From assembly GCF_014649855.1 (NCBI RefSeq), contig NZ_BMTV01000013.1, forward strand, positions 124,001 to 188,000: a stretch of DNA of 64,000 nucleotides, read 5' to 3'. The notes beneath the pieces are model-generated. The model did no database searches. It was not told the DNA's origin and was given only the letters and a program-made list of their open reading frames with translations. The DNA is from Streptomyces roseolus (lineage in GTDB: Bacteria > Actinomycetota > Actinomycetes > Streptomycetales > Streptomycetaceae). Positions 1 through 7,781 of this stretch are shown here, piece after piece; positions within the stretch are counted from its first letter, which is position 1; every line of letters starts with the position of its first letter. The position numbers were made by a program, and so were the translations under genes.

Positions 1-635
1 GGGTCGGCGGCGGCTGGCAGGCCTTCGACAAGGTCGAGCACGTGCAGGACTGGCAGGTCGTCGCCCGTGACAAGGACGGCGTCCTCTGGCACTACGCGAA
101 CCCCGCGCGCGGCCTGCGCAGCAAGGTCGGCGGCGGCTGGCAGGTCTACGAGCACCTCGCCGGCGGCAGCGACGTCCTCGGCAGCAGCCACCCCGACCTG
201 CTGGCCGTGGACAGGACCGGCGTCCTCTGGGCCTACGAGAAGACGAGCTACCACGGGCTCCACGCCTTCGCGAAGCGCAGGTACGTCGGCGGCGGCTGGC
301 AGATCTACAACCAGATCACCGCCGTCGGCGACATCGCCGGAGGCCCCGCCGGAGACCTCGTCGCCCGTGACAAGGACGGCGTCCTCTGGCTCTACCTCGG
401 CAAGGGCGACGGCACCTTCACCGCGCGGACGAGGATCGGCGGCGGGTGGAACACGTACACCCAGATCATGGGCGGCGGCGACGCCGACCACGACGGGAAC
501 CGCGACCTCTTCGCGTACAGCGCCCGCGAGAAGAAGACCTACTTCTACGGCGGCACCGGCGACCGCGCGAAACCCTTCAAGCCGCGCCGGACGAGCACGG
601 TCCTCTCCGGGGGCGCGTACAACCTGGTCACCTGA
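1..635 (+). CDS. Secreted FG-GAP/VCBS-repeat protein, C-terminal part (5' end outside window)
   Basis: The frame is open from the first bases and ends with TGA at 633-635, so only about 210 C-terminal residues are visible. It holds four to five beta-propeller-like repeats, each with a motif of the type VGGGWQxY followed by DxxGxxDLxARDKDGVLW and LYLGKGDGTF. FG-GAP/VCBS repeats fold into calcium-binding propeller blades in secreted proteins; the ligand is unknown here. It is the leftmost member of a tandem paralogous array reaching 10944, and its repeats are nearly identical in DNA to those of its neighbours. No signal peptide can be seen because the start is missing. Confidence 0.9.
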   Translation, partial: VGGGWQAFDKVEHVQDWQVVARDKDGVLWHYANPARGLRSKVGGGWQVYEHLAGGSDVLGSSHPDLLAVDRTGVLWAYEKTSYHGLHAFAKRRYVGGGWQIYNQITAVGDIAGGPAGDLVARDKDGVLWLYLGKGDGTFTARTRIGGGWNTYTQIMGGGDADHDGNRDLFAYSAREKKTYFYGGTGDRAKPFKPRRTSTVLSGGAYNLVT

Positions 636-644
636 CCGGCGGTC

Positions 645-689
645 TCGGCCGGGGGCGGGCTCGGCCGCCGTCGGCCGGGGGCGGGCTCG
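645..689 (+). repeat. 19-bp direct repeat at the edge of a gene remnant
   Basis: The sequence TCGGCCGGGGGCGGGCTCG occurs at 645-663 and again at 671-689, just after the stop codon of the first gene and just before the headless remnant. Such a repeat could mark the scar of the deletion that removed the front of the following gene (inference). Confidence 0.7.
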
Positions 690-699
690 CCGTACGACC

Positions 700-1012
700 C
701 TTTCCGTTCATCGGCGGCGCCACCGGCGGCGACCTCGTCGCCCGCGACAGGAACGGCGTCCTCTGGCTCTACCTCGGCAAGGGCGACGGCACCTTCACCG
801 CCCCCACCCGGATCGGCGGCGGCTGGCAGGGCTACTCCCAGCTCGTCGGCGCCGGCGACGTCGACAGCGACGGGCGCCCGGACCTGATCGCGTACGGGGC
901 GGGCGGCACCTACGTGTACCGGTCGACCGGCAGCGTCACCACCCCCTTCACCCCCCGCGCCAGGACCAACCTCTACGCGGGCGAGGGCACCAAGTTCACC
1001 AGCGTCTCCTGA
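700..1012 (+). pseudogene. Headless FG-GAP gene remnant
   Basis: About 103 codons encode the last two FG-GAP repeats of a paralogue (GGDLVARDRNGVLWLYLGKG onward) and end in a normal TGA. There is no signal peptide, no start codon with a ribosome binding site and no N-terminal domain. The sequence just upstream (TACGACCCTTTCCG, from 693) resembles the TACAACC promoter boxes of the other array members but lacks the downstream RGTC box. It is best read as the 3' end of a gene whose front was deleted. Confidence 0.75.
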
Positions 1013-1050
1013 CGCGTTCCGCCGCTCAACGCCCCGAGGAGACAGCGACC

Positions 1051-1350
1051 GTGTCCCGATCCCGCACCACCCGGCTCCGGCTGACCACCGCCGTCGCCGT
1101 CGTCATCGACACGCCCGCGTCGTACGAGCTGCGCGAGGTCGTCGGGTCCACGCTCGTGAGGGTCGACAAGACCACCGAGGAGCTCCACCCCGTCAGCCGG
1201 GCGCCCTCCTCCTGGAGACCTCCTCGTCGGCCGGGGGGTTCCGCGTACTCCAGCGACGCGAACAGCACGACCCGGCCGTTCGCACCGGTGTACACGCTGC
1301 CGCTGCGCACCGACGCCACCCGGTTCAAGACCTTCTTCCAGGAAACCGCC
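1051..1350 (+). pseudogene. Remnant: signal peptide fused to the tail of an array paralogue
   Basis: A GTG at 1051 follows GAGGAG (1036-1041) at good spacing and starts a twin-arginine-like or Sec N-terminus (RTTRLRLTTAVAV). After about 80 degenerate codons the frame reaches a conserved tail (PFAPVYTLPLRTDATRFKTF). The 110-aa remnant starting at 3855 has the same two ends. There is no stop codon at the expected place, so the frame runs on into the upstream region and coding sequence of the next gene. Both copies look like products of large internal deletions followed by decay. Confidence 0.65.
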
Positions 1351-1359
1351 CGGCGCTGT

Positions 1360-1388
1360 TACAACCATATAGAGGGATCAGAAGTCCT
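1360..1388 (+). promoter_or_regulatory. ECF-sigma-like promoter, copy 1
   Basis: TACAACC (1360-1366), a 16-nt spacer, then AGTCCT (1383-1388). The same layout occurs at 3768 and 7701. The AAC core in the -35 and a GTC core in the -10 at 16 nt are typical of ECF sigma factors. The distance from the -35 box to the start codon (84, 87 and 81 nt in the three copies) is nearly constant. Confidence 0.65.
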
Positions 1389-1424
1389 ATCGGACGGTAC
1401 ACACCGATGTGCGTACCGTCCGAT
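1389..1424 (+). other. Perfect 12-bp hairpin at transcript 5' end, copy 1
   Basis: ATCGGACGGTAC (1389-1400) pairs perfectly with GTACCGTCCGAT (1413-1424) around a 12-nt loop, starting right after the -10 box. Equivalent hairpins with different sequences lie at the same place in the other two copies, so the structure and not the sequence is kept. Confidence 0.7.
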
Positions 1425-1443
1425 CTCGTTCCCGGAGGAATGC

Positions 1444-3711
1444 GTGACGTCCACTCACACCACCCGCCGCCGCAGGCTCGGCCCCGCCGTCGCCGCCGTC
1501 CTCTCGGTGACCCTCGGCGCGGGCGCCCTGGCGGGAGCCCCCGCGGCCGCGGCCGCGCCGACCGCCGGGTCCGCCGCGGCGGCCGCGACGGACGAGCCGG
1601 CGTCCATCCCCGCCGACCACTGGGTCCTCGGCGGCGGAGAGAAGGGCTTCTTCTCGGTCGACGGGGGCTCCTACGGCGGCCAGGACCCCACCTTCGGCAG
1701 GCTGACCTGGACGCGGTACGCGGACAACGCCAAGAAGGAGTACGACTTCATCGCGACGGACTCCCTGCCCATGGTCTCCGGGGACGTCGGAGCGGTCGTC
1801 AAGTACGAGGACGAGGCCGTCGTCCTCCTCGACGCGGCCGGGGGCACCTCCACCACCCTGGAGCTGGACGGCTCCACGTACGAAGCCGTCGCCCCCCTGA
1901 AGATCGCCGGCAAGGGCCTGCTCGCCCGGACCAGGACCGGCGCCGTCCAGTACTACACGGCGGCCGAGGGCTCCCGGACGGTCGCCGGCCTCCCGGGGAC
2001 GTACGCGTACCCCGAGGTGGAGGCCTCGACGGACTCCCACGCCGTGGTCCGCACCAAGGACGCGGGCGGAGCCTTCGTCTGGGCGCTCGTGGACCTGGCG
2101 GCCGCGAAGGTCGTGCGGACCTACCCCGTCCCGCCCGGCGCGGAGAACTTCGCGCTCTCCGAGACGCGGATGGCGTGGGCCGAGCGCCGGGCGGACGGCA
2201 CCGCCTGGGCGGTCGTCCAGGACCGGGCCACCGGCAGGTCCGCCTCCGTGCCGCTCGGCCCGTACGCCGATACCCAGGACCTCCAGGTGGCCCTGACCGG
2301 CGACTGGCTGCTGACCGGCCGCCCCGGCGGCATCGACACGAACGCCCCCTCGGAGCTCCACGCCCTGACCGCCCGCAAGGTGTCGGCCACCGGCGCCGTC
2401 GGCCCGGCGGTCCGCCTGCTCGACCACTTCCAGGACGCGAGGGCCTTCGAGGCCTCCAACCCGCTGGGCCTGGTGGTCCGGGGCGGCAGCGTCGCCGCCG
2501 GCGAGGGCGTCTACCGGATCGTCCCCGGCGCCGACGGCGTGCCCCGGGCCGTGCTGGAGGCGACCACCGGCGAGCCCACCGGCGTGCGCACCGGCTCCAC
2601 CGTCCTCCCGCACCAGGGCGAGACCCTCCGCCCGGACGCCGTCCCCGGCGGTTCCCCCACCCGGTTCGCCTTCACGGTGAACCGGTGTGACGTGAAGGTC
2701 GACGCGGTGCTGCGGCACAGCTCCGGGAAGACGCTCCGGAAGACCTGGAACGCGGCGACCCGTCCGAACCCGTGGGAGCCGTGCTCCGGCCGGGCCACCT
2801 TCGACTGGGAGCACTACCTCGACGCGGGTACCGACCGCTACGCCGGTGCCCCCGGCGGCCGTTACACCGCCACCTTCACCTTCACGCTGATGAACGGCAT
2901 CGGCACGGCGGCCACCGTATCGGGCGGCTTCACGGTCGAACGCGCCGAGGGGCAGCACGACTTCGACCGCAACGCCGACCCGGACTTCTTCGCCCGTGAC
3001 GCCTCCGGGGTCCTGTGGACCGACAGCACCGTCATGACGAACAAGGGGGAGCTGAACGCCCCGACGCGGCGGATCGGCGGCGGCTGGCAGGCGTACGACC
3101 GGATCGAGAGCGCCGGCGGGCAGACACTGGTGGCCCGGGACAGGGCCGGGGTGCTCTGGTACTACCCGGGCGACGGCAACGGCGGCACGGGCGCGCGGCG
3201 TTCGGTCGGCGGCGGCTGGCAGGTGTACGACAAGCTCGCCGGCGGCAGCGACCTGAACGGCGACGGCAGGGCCGACCTGCTCGCCGCCGACAAGGCGGGC
3301 GTGCTCTGGTACTACAAGGGCACCGGGAACAGCTCGGCGCCCTTCACCGGGAAGACCCGGATCGGCGGCGGCTGGGGGAAGTTCAACCACCTCACCGCCG
3401 TCGGCGACCTCGCCGGGGGGACCGGCGGCGACCTCGTCGCCCGCGACAAGGACGGCGTCCTCTGGCTCTACCTCGGCAAGGGCGACGGCACCTTCACCGC
3501 CCCCACCCGGATCGGCGGCGGCTGGAACGCGTACACGGAGCTCGTCGCGGGCGGCGACGCCAACCACAACGGCAAGGCCGACCTGTTCGCGTACGACGCC
3601 CGCGAGAAGAAGGTCTACTTCTACGGCGGAACCGGCGACCGCGCCCGTCCCTTCGTGACGAAGAAGGCGACCACGGTCTTCACCGGGAACGCGTACGACC
3701 ACCTCGCCTGA
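1444..3711 (+). CDS. Secreted FG-GAP/VCBS-repeat protein, full length (755 aa)
   Basis: The GTG start follows GGAGGAA (1434-1440), and the N-terminus is a classic signal peptide (TRRRR, hydrophobic core, Ala-rich cleavage region near residue 40). Residues of about 45-390 look like a beta-propeller of WD/Kelch-like strands. Residues of about 400-500 form an Ig/FlgD-like beta domain (FAFTVNRC ... GGFTV). Residues from about 501 are five FG-GAP-like repeats with RIGGGWxxY and DLNGDGRADLL motifs, where the Asp-rich loop probably binds calcium. The gene is preceded by the ECF-like promoter at 1360. The open frame extends further upstream, but that part belongs to the remnant at 1051. The ligand and role are unknown; extracellular or wall-associated binding is inferred from the fold. 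Confidence 0.88.
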   Translation: MTSTHTTRRRRLGPAVAAVLSVTLGAGALAGAPAAAAAPTAGSAAAAATDEPASIPADHWVLGGGEKGFFSVDGGSYGGQDPTFGRLTWTRYADNAKKEYDFIATDSLPMVSGDVGAVVKYEDEAVVLLDAAGGTSTTLELDGSTYEAVAPLKIAGKGLLARTRTGAVQYYTAAEGSRTVAGLPGTYAYPEVEASTDSHAVVRTKDAGGAFVWALVDLAAAKVVRTYPVPPGAENFALSETRMAWAERRADGTAWAVVQDRATGRSASVPLGPYADTQDLQVALTGDWLLTGRPGGIDTNAPSELHALTARKVSATGAVGPAVRLLDHFQDARAFEASNPLGLVVRGGSVAAGEGVYRIVPGADGVPRAVLEATTGEPTGVRTGSTVLPHQGETLRPDAVPGGSPTRFAFTVNRCDVKVDAVLRHSSGKTLRKTWNAATRPNPWEPCSGRATFDWEHYLDAGTDRYAGAPGGRYTATFTFTLMNGIGTAATVSGGFTVERAEGQHDFDRNADPDFFARDASGVLWTDSTVMTNKGELNAPTRRIGGGWQAYDRIESAGGQTLVARDRAGVLWYYPGDGNGGTGARRSVGGGWQVYDKLAGGSDLNGDGRADLLAADKAGVLWYYKGTGNSSAPFTGKTRIGGGWGKFNHLTAVGDLAGGTGGDLVARDKDGVLWLYLGKGDGTFTAPTRIGGGWNAYTELVAGGDANHNGKADLFAYDAREKKVYFYGGTGDRARPFVTKKATTVFTGNAYDHLA

Positions 3712-3767
3712 CGGCGGGCTCTCCGCCCCGCTCCGGTGAACGGACGGGGTGCACGACACGTACGACG

Positions 3768-3796
3768 TACAACCATTCGATCCTCCGGGGGGTCTA
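3768..3796 (+). promoter_or_regulatory. ECF-sigma-like promoter, copy 2
   Basis: TACAACC (3768-3774), 16 nt, then GGTCTA (3791-3796). It lies 87 nt ahead of the GTG at 3855 and has the same architecture as 1360 and 7701. It probably drives 3855, 4272 and 6442 as one unit, since no other promoter-like box is seen between them. Confidence 0.65.
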
Positions 3797-3826
3797 TCGG
3801 GTGCGGGTTCCTCACCCGCACCCGAT
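3796..3826 (+). other. Perfect 13-bp hairpin at transcript 5' end, copy 2
   Basis: ATCGGGTGCGGGT (3796-3808) pairs with ACCCGCACCCGAT (3814-3826) around the loop TCCTC. It begins at the end of the -10 box, as in copies 1 and 3. Confidence 0.7.
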
Positions 3827-3854
3827 GGACCCCGCCCGCCAGGAGGCCCGCGCC

Positions 3855-4187
3855 GTGCACCGCGCCCGCACCACCCGGCTCCGGCTCACCGCCGCCGTCG
3901 CCGTCGCCCTGGCCACCACGCCCCTCGGTACCCTCACGGTCCCGGGCACCGCCACCGCGGCGGTCGCGCGGGAGACGGCCGCGGAGGAGACCTTCCCCTT
4001 CGCCCGGCAGCCCGACGTGACGAGCGCCGGGCTGACCGGCTTCCCGGTGGACGGCGCGACGCAGCACCGGGGCGCCCCCGGAGCCGACGTCGTCGTGGCG
4101 AGCGACCCCACGGCCACCGGCCCCTTCGCGCCGGCGCACACCCTGCCGCTGCGCACCGACTCCACCCGCTTCAAGACCCTCTTCTGA
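3855..4187 (+). pseudogene. Deletion remnant of an array paralogue, 110 codons, still open
   Basis: The GTG start follows AGGAGG (3841-3846), so translation signals are intact. The product would be a secreted 110-aa peptide with a signal peptide (RTTRLRLTAAVAVALATTPL) and a short acidic middle (ARETAAEETFPFARQPDV) resembling the first mature residues of the large paralogues. It ends with the tail PFAPAHTLPLRTDSTRFKTL. All propeller and FG-GAP domains are gone. It may be translated and secreted, but it most likely keeps its signals only as a leftover at the head of the 4272-6442 operon. Confidence 0.6.
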
Positions 4188-4271
4188 GCCCGCCGGTCCG
4201 ACGCCGCGTTCGGGACCGTCATCCGAAGCCGGTTCCCTCTCCCTCTCCCCCTCCCGACCGAAAGGCCCACG

Positions 4272-6398
4272 TTGAACCACCGCGTCTCCCACCGTCGTCT
4301 CACCGCCGCCGTCCTCACCGCCGCGGCCGTGTCCGGCACCCTGCTGGCCGCCCCGGCGGCCGTCGCGGCGCCGCCCGCCGCGCCGGCGACCGCGCTCCCG
4401 GCGGCCGCCCAGGACGTCGCCCCCTTCCCGAAGGAGGGCGAGATCGTCAGCGCCGGGAAGACCGGCTTCCTGTACAAGACGGGCGTGTCCGGGGCGCCGT
4501 ACGCCTGGATGACGTACGACGGCACCGTCACGCCGCTGACCGGTGGCGAGTACGTCGGCTCCGCCGGGACCGACACGATCGCCCAGGAGGGCCCCGGCGA
4601 CACGGTCGTCCTGCGCGACATGGGCTCGGACGCCGAACCCGTCGTCATGAAGGCCACCGGCGCGCTCCTGGGCGTCTCGGGCTCGACGCTCGTGATGCAC
4701 GACTGGAACGGCACCTACCTGCTGGACAGGGTCGGCGACCAGGACGTCCGCCGAAGCGTCACCGGCCTTCCGACGGGTTCCATGTCCTTCGGGATGCCCC
4801 TCGACGACGCGGACACGTTCACCGTGACCAGCGACAACAGCAAGCTCTACCTGGTGGACATCGCCTCGGCCAAGGTGATCGCCACCGCCACCTCCGACAA
4901 CAGCGTGCTGGGCTTCGACGCCATCGCCGGGTCGCGGACCCACCTCGCCTGGTACGACTGGACGCCCGCGGACGACGGCGGCCACTTCCACCTCCTCGAC
5001 GTGGCGACGGGCAGGTCCCGGATCCTGCCGGTGGGCAACGACCGCTCCCGGCCCGCCCTCTCGGAGGACTGGATAGCGCTCCTCGACACCCGCACCGGCG
5101 CGGGCAAGGGCAAGCCGCTCGCCCTCCACTCGCTGACCGGCGACCAGACCCTGTACGCCCTCGACCGCGCCGACGAGGTGAAGCCCGGCCCCGACGGCTC
5201 GTTCCTGGTGCAGGGCGCGCTCGCGCGCGAGGAGGGCGTCTACCGGGTGACGGTCGGCGCGGACGGCAAGCCCGTCACGCAGCTCGTGGCGAGCAGCGGG
5301 CGCCTCCCGGACCTCGCCCTGGTGAGCCAGGAGGTGCCCCAGGCCTTCGCGCTCGACGAGCCGTACGGCTCCCAGGAACTCCGGTGGACGTTCAACCACG
5401 AGGTGACGGGAAGGCTCACGCTGGTCCACACCGCCACCGGGCGCGAGTACACCGAGGGCGCCTACTCCACCTCCGCGTCCCCGACGCTCTCCATCCGCCT
5501 GCGCAACACCGACCTGTACGGCATGGGTCTGTACAGCGGCGCGTACACGTGGAAGCTGACGGCCACCGAGACGCAGGACGTCGGCCCGAGCGTCGAGCTG
5601 AGCGGAAGCTTCACGGTCAACCGTCCGACGGTGGCCCGCGACCACGACGAGAACGGTGTCGCGGACGTCCTCGTCCGGGACACCGACGGCACGCTGAAGG
5701 CGTTCGACACCAACCAGCTGCACGGCATCCACGAGGCGTGGAACCGGCCGCTGGAGCCGACCGTCCTGCACACCGGCTGGAACACGTACACGCTGATGGC
5801 CTCGCCCTCCGAGCGGACGATCGTCGGCCGCGACCGCGACGGCCTGCTGTGGCTGCACAAGGGTGACGGCCAGAAGCTGCGGCCGCGCACGCTGATCGGC
5901 GGCGGCTGGCAGGTCTACAACAAGATCACCGGCGGCTCGGACCTCAACGCCGACGGACGCGGCGACCTCCTCGCCACCGACACGAGCGGCGTCCTGTGGT
6001 TCTACGCCTCCACCGGCGACGCCACCGCCCCCTTCAAGCCCCGCGTGAAGATCGGCGGCGGCTGGCAGCAGTACAACCTCCTGACCGCGCCCGGGAACAT
6101 CGCCGGAGCCGCCGGCGGCGACCTCCTCGCCCGCGACGCCTCCGGCGTCCTCTGGCTCTACCTCGGCAAGGGCGACGGCACCTTCACCGCCCGCCGCGAG
6201 GTCGGCGGCGGCTGGCAGCAGTTCACCGACCTCGCCCCCTTCGGCGACAAGAACGGGGACGGCCGGGTGGACCTGTACGCCATCGGGGCCACCGCGGGCC
6301 GCTACTACGCCACCTCGGGCCTGGTGGACGCCCCCTTCAAGCCCGGCGTCACGCTGAACCACCAGCGGACCGCGATCGGTTCCGGGGACGTCTTCTGA
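4272..6398 (+). CDS. Secreted FG-GAP/VCBS-repeat protein, full length (708 aa)
   Basis: A TTG start follows GAAAGG (4259-4264). The signal peptide (residues 1-36, ending near AAVAAPPAA) is followed by a propeller-like region (about 50-355), an Ig-like domain (about 355-454, ending SGSFTVNRP) and FG-GAP repeats (about 455-708) with GGGWQVYNKI and DLNADGRGDLLA motifs. The 3' half is almost identical in DNA to the next gene (5890-6080 against 7190-7370), while the 5' halves differ. It sits 84 bp after the 110-codon remnant and 43 bp before the next paralogue, in an apparent operon. Confidence 0.88.
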   Translation: MNHRVSHRRLTAAVLTAAAVSGTLLAAPAAVAAPPAAPATALPAAAQDVAPFPKEGEIVSAGKTGFLYKTGVSGAPYAWMTYDGTVTPLTGGEYVGSAGTDTIAQEGPGDTVVLRDMGSDAEPVVMKATGALLGVSGSTLVMHDWNGTYLLDRVGDQDVRRSVTGLPTGSMSFGMPLDDADTFTVTSDNSKLYLVDIASAKVIATATSDNSVLGFDAIAGSRTHLAWYDWTPADDGGHFHLLDVATGRSRILPVGNDRSRPALSEDWIALLDTRTGAGKGKPLALHSLTGDQTLYALDRADEVKPGPDGSFLVQGALAREEGVYRVTVGADGKPVTQLVASSGRLPDLALVSQEVPQAFALDEPYGSQELRWTFNHEVTGRLTLVHTATGREYTEGAYSTSASPTLSIRLRNTDLYGMGLYSGAYTWKLTATETQDVGPSVELSGSFTVNRPTVARDHDENGVADVLVRDTDGTLKAFDTNQLHGIHEAWNRPLEPTVLHTGWNTYTLMASPSERTIVGRDRDGLLWLHKGDGQKLRPRTLIGGGWQVYNKITGGSDLNADGRGDLLATDTSGVLWFYASTGDATAPFKPRVKIGGGWQQYNLLTAPGNIAGAAGGDLLARDASGVLWLYLGKGDGTFTARREVGGGWQQFTDLAPFGDKNGDGRVDLYAIGATAGRYYATSGLVDAPFKPGVTLNHQRTAIGSGDVF

Positions 6399-6441
6399 GG
6401 GCCCCCTCCTCCCGTTCCACCTGATCATCGAAAGGACCGAC

Positions 6442-7692
6442 GTGATCGCACCCACCTCGCGGCGCCGCCTGGCCGCCGCCGTCCTGACCGCGGCAGCCGT
6501 CACCGGCACGCTGCTCACCACCCCGGCGGCCGTCGCCGCGCCCGCGCCCACCCCCGCGACGGCCGCGGAGGCGGCGGCCGGGGACATCGTCGTGACGCGC
6601 GAGGAGATGCCCACGGTCATCGACTTCGACGAGCCGGGCGACCGGGCGCCCATGGTCTGGGAGTTCGACCGGCCCGTGAAGATCGAGGACTTCACGCTGT
6701 CCCACACCACCGAGACTCACATGTGGGATCTTGTTACCAGCGACGTGCTCTCCTCCAGCCACCGCTTCGAGCTGGCCGGCTACACGCCGGACCGCATGTC
6801 GCCCCTCGCCGGCGAGTACACCTGGCGGATGCTCGCCTACGACGCGGCCGGGAACCGTGTCGAACGGACGGGCGGGTTCACCCTCAACCGGCCGCCGGCG
6901 CCGCGCGACTACGATGCCAACGGCGTCCCCGACGTCCTCGTCCGGTTCGCGAGCGGGCAGATGACCGCGTACGAGACCGAGATGCTGCGCCGGCAGCAGG
7001 CGGGCTCGAAGGATCCGTGGTACGAGTTCCCGATCGGGCTGTCCGGCGCGGACTGGAGCCCGTACGCGCTGCTGGCCGCCCCGGGCGACCTCGGCGGCTC
7101 CGGCTCGCCCGACGTCGTCGGGCGTGACGGGGACGGCGTGCTCTGGCTGCACCAGGGCGAGGGCCGGAAGTTCCTCCCGCGTACGAGGATCGGCGGCGGC
7201 TGGCAGGTCTACAACAAGATCACCGCCGGCTCGGACCTCAACGCCGACGGACGCGGCGACCTCCTCGCCACCGACACGAGCGGCGTCCTGTGGTTCTACG
7301 CCTCCACCGGCAACGCCACCGCCCCCTTCAAGCCCCGCGTGAAGATCGGCGGCGGCTGGCAGATCTACAACCAGATCACCGCGCCCGGGAACATCGCCGG
7401 AGCCACCGGCGGCGACCTCCTCGCCCGCGACGCCTCCGGCGTCCTCTGGCTCTACCTCGGCAAGGGCGACGGCACCTTCACCGCCCGCCGCCAGATCGGC
7501 GGCGGCTGGCAGCGGTTCACCCACCTCGCCGGCCTCGGCGACCAGAACAGGGACGGCCGGGTGGACCTGTACGGCATCGGCGCCGCCGGCTCCCGGTACT
7601 ACCCGACCACCGGTCTCGTGGACGCCCCCTACGGCACCCCCGAGGAACTGGACCTGTACAACGCCGACGGGAAGTACGTGAACGTCCTCTGA
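6442..7692 (+). CDS. Secreted FG-GAP/VCBS-repeat protein lacking the propeller (416 aa)
   Basis: The GTG start follows GAAAGGA. The signal peptide (residues 1-36) leads directly into the Ig-like domain: VTREEMPTVIDFDEP near residue 50 aligns with the segment VSQEVPQAFALDEP that lies near residue 355 of the upstream gene. About 290 residues of propeller are therefore missing while the frame and the signals are kept. FG-GAP repeats occupy about residues 153-416. The function is unknown. The shortened product is probably still exported, since all parts present are intact. Confidence 0.87.
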   Translation: MIAPTSRRRLAAAVLTAAAVTGTLLTTPAAVAAPAPTPATAAEAAAGDIVVTREEMPTVIDFDEPGDRAPMVWEFDRPVKIEDFTLSHTTETHMWDLVTSDVLSSSHRFELAGYTPDRMSPLAGEYTWRMLAYDAAGNRVERTGGFTLNRPPAPRDYDANGVPDVLVRFASGQMTAYETEMLRRQQAGSKDPWYEFPIGLSGADWSPYALLAAPGDLGGSGSPDVVGRDGDGVLWLHQGEGRKFLPRTRIGGGWQVYNKITAGSDLNADGRGDLLATDTSGVLWFYASTGNATAPFKPRVKIGGGWQIYNQITAPGNIAGATGGDLLARDASGVLWLYLGKGDGTFTARRQIGGGWQRFTHLAGLGDQNRDGRVDLYGIGAAGSRYYPTTGLVDAPYGTPEELDLYNADGKYVNVL

Positions 7693-7700
7693 GGCGGGCG

Positions 7701-7729
7701 TACAACCTTTCGATCTCTCCATGAGTCAT
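7701..7729 (+). promoter_or_regulatory. ECF-sigma-like promoter, copy 3
   Basis: TACAACC (7701-7707), 16 nt, then AGTCAT (7724-7729), 81 nt ahead of the TTG start at 7782. It begins only 8 nt after the stop codon of the preceding gene and probably starts the 7782-8680 unit. Confidence 0.65.
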
Positions 7730-7758
7730 GCGGGCGTGGCGTGTGGCGCCACGCCCGC
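7730..7758 (+). other. Perfect 12-bp hairpin at transcript 5' end, copy 3
   Basis: GCGGGCGTGGCG (7730-7741) pairs with CGCCACGCCCGC (7747-7758) around TGTGG. The position relative to the -35 box (29 nt) matches copies 1 and 2 (29 and 28 nt), though the sequence is unrelated. Confidence 0.7.
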
Positions 7759-7781
7759 ACCCATGGGGAGGAACGTTCCCT

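Noticed and set aside
67..3711. A 1214-codon frame covering the first remnants and the full-length gene
   Set aside because: Only 1444-3711 in this frame is a real gene. The earlier part is an out-of-frame reading of the first gene plus the 1051 remnant, with Arg/Pro/Ser low complexity and no start signals.
1387..6710. Long minus-strand frames (790 and 1029 codons) opposite the FG-GAP array
   Set aside because: They are antisense shadows produced by the extreme third-position GC bias. They have no ribosome binding site and their composition is Gly/Ala/Val/Arg-rich with no family resemblance.
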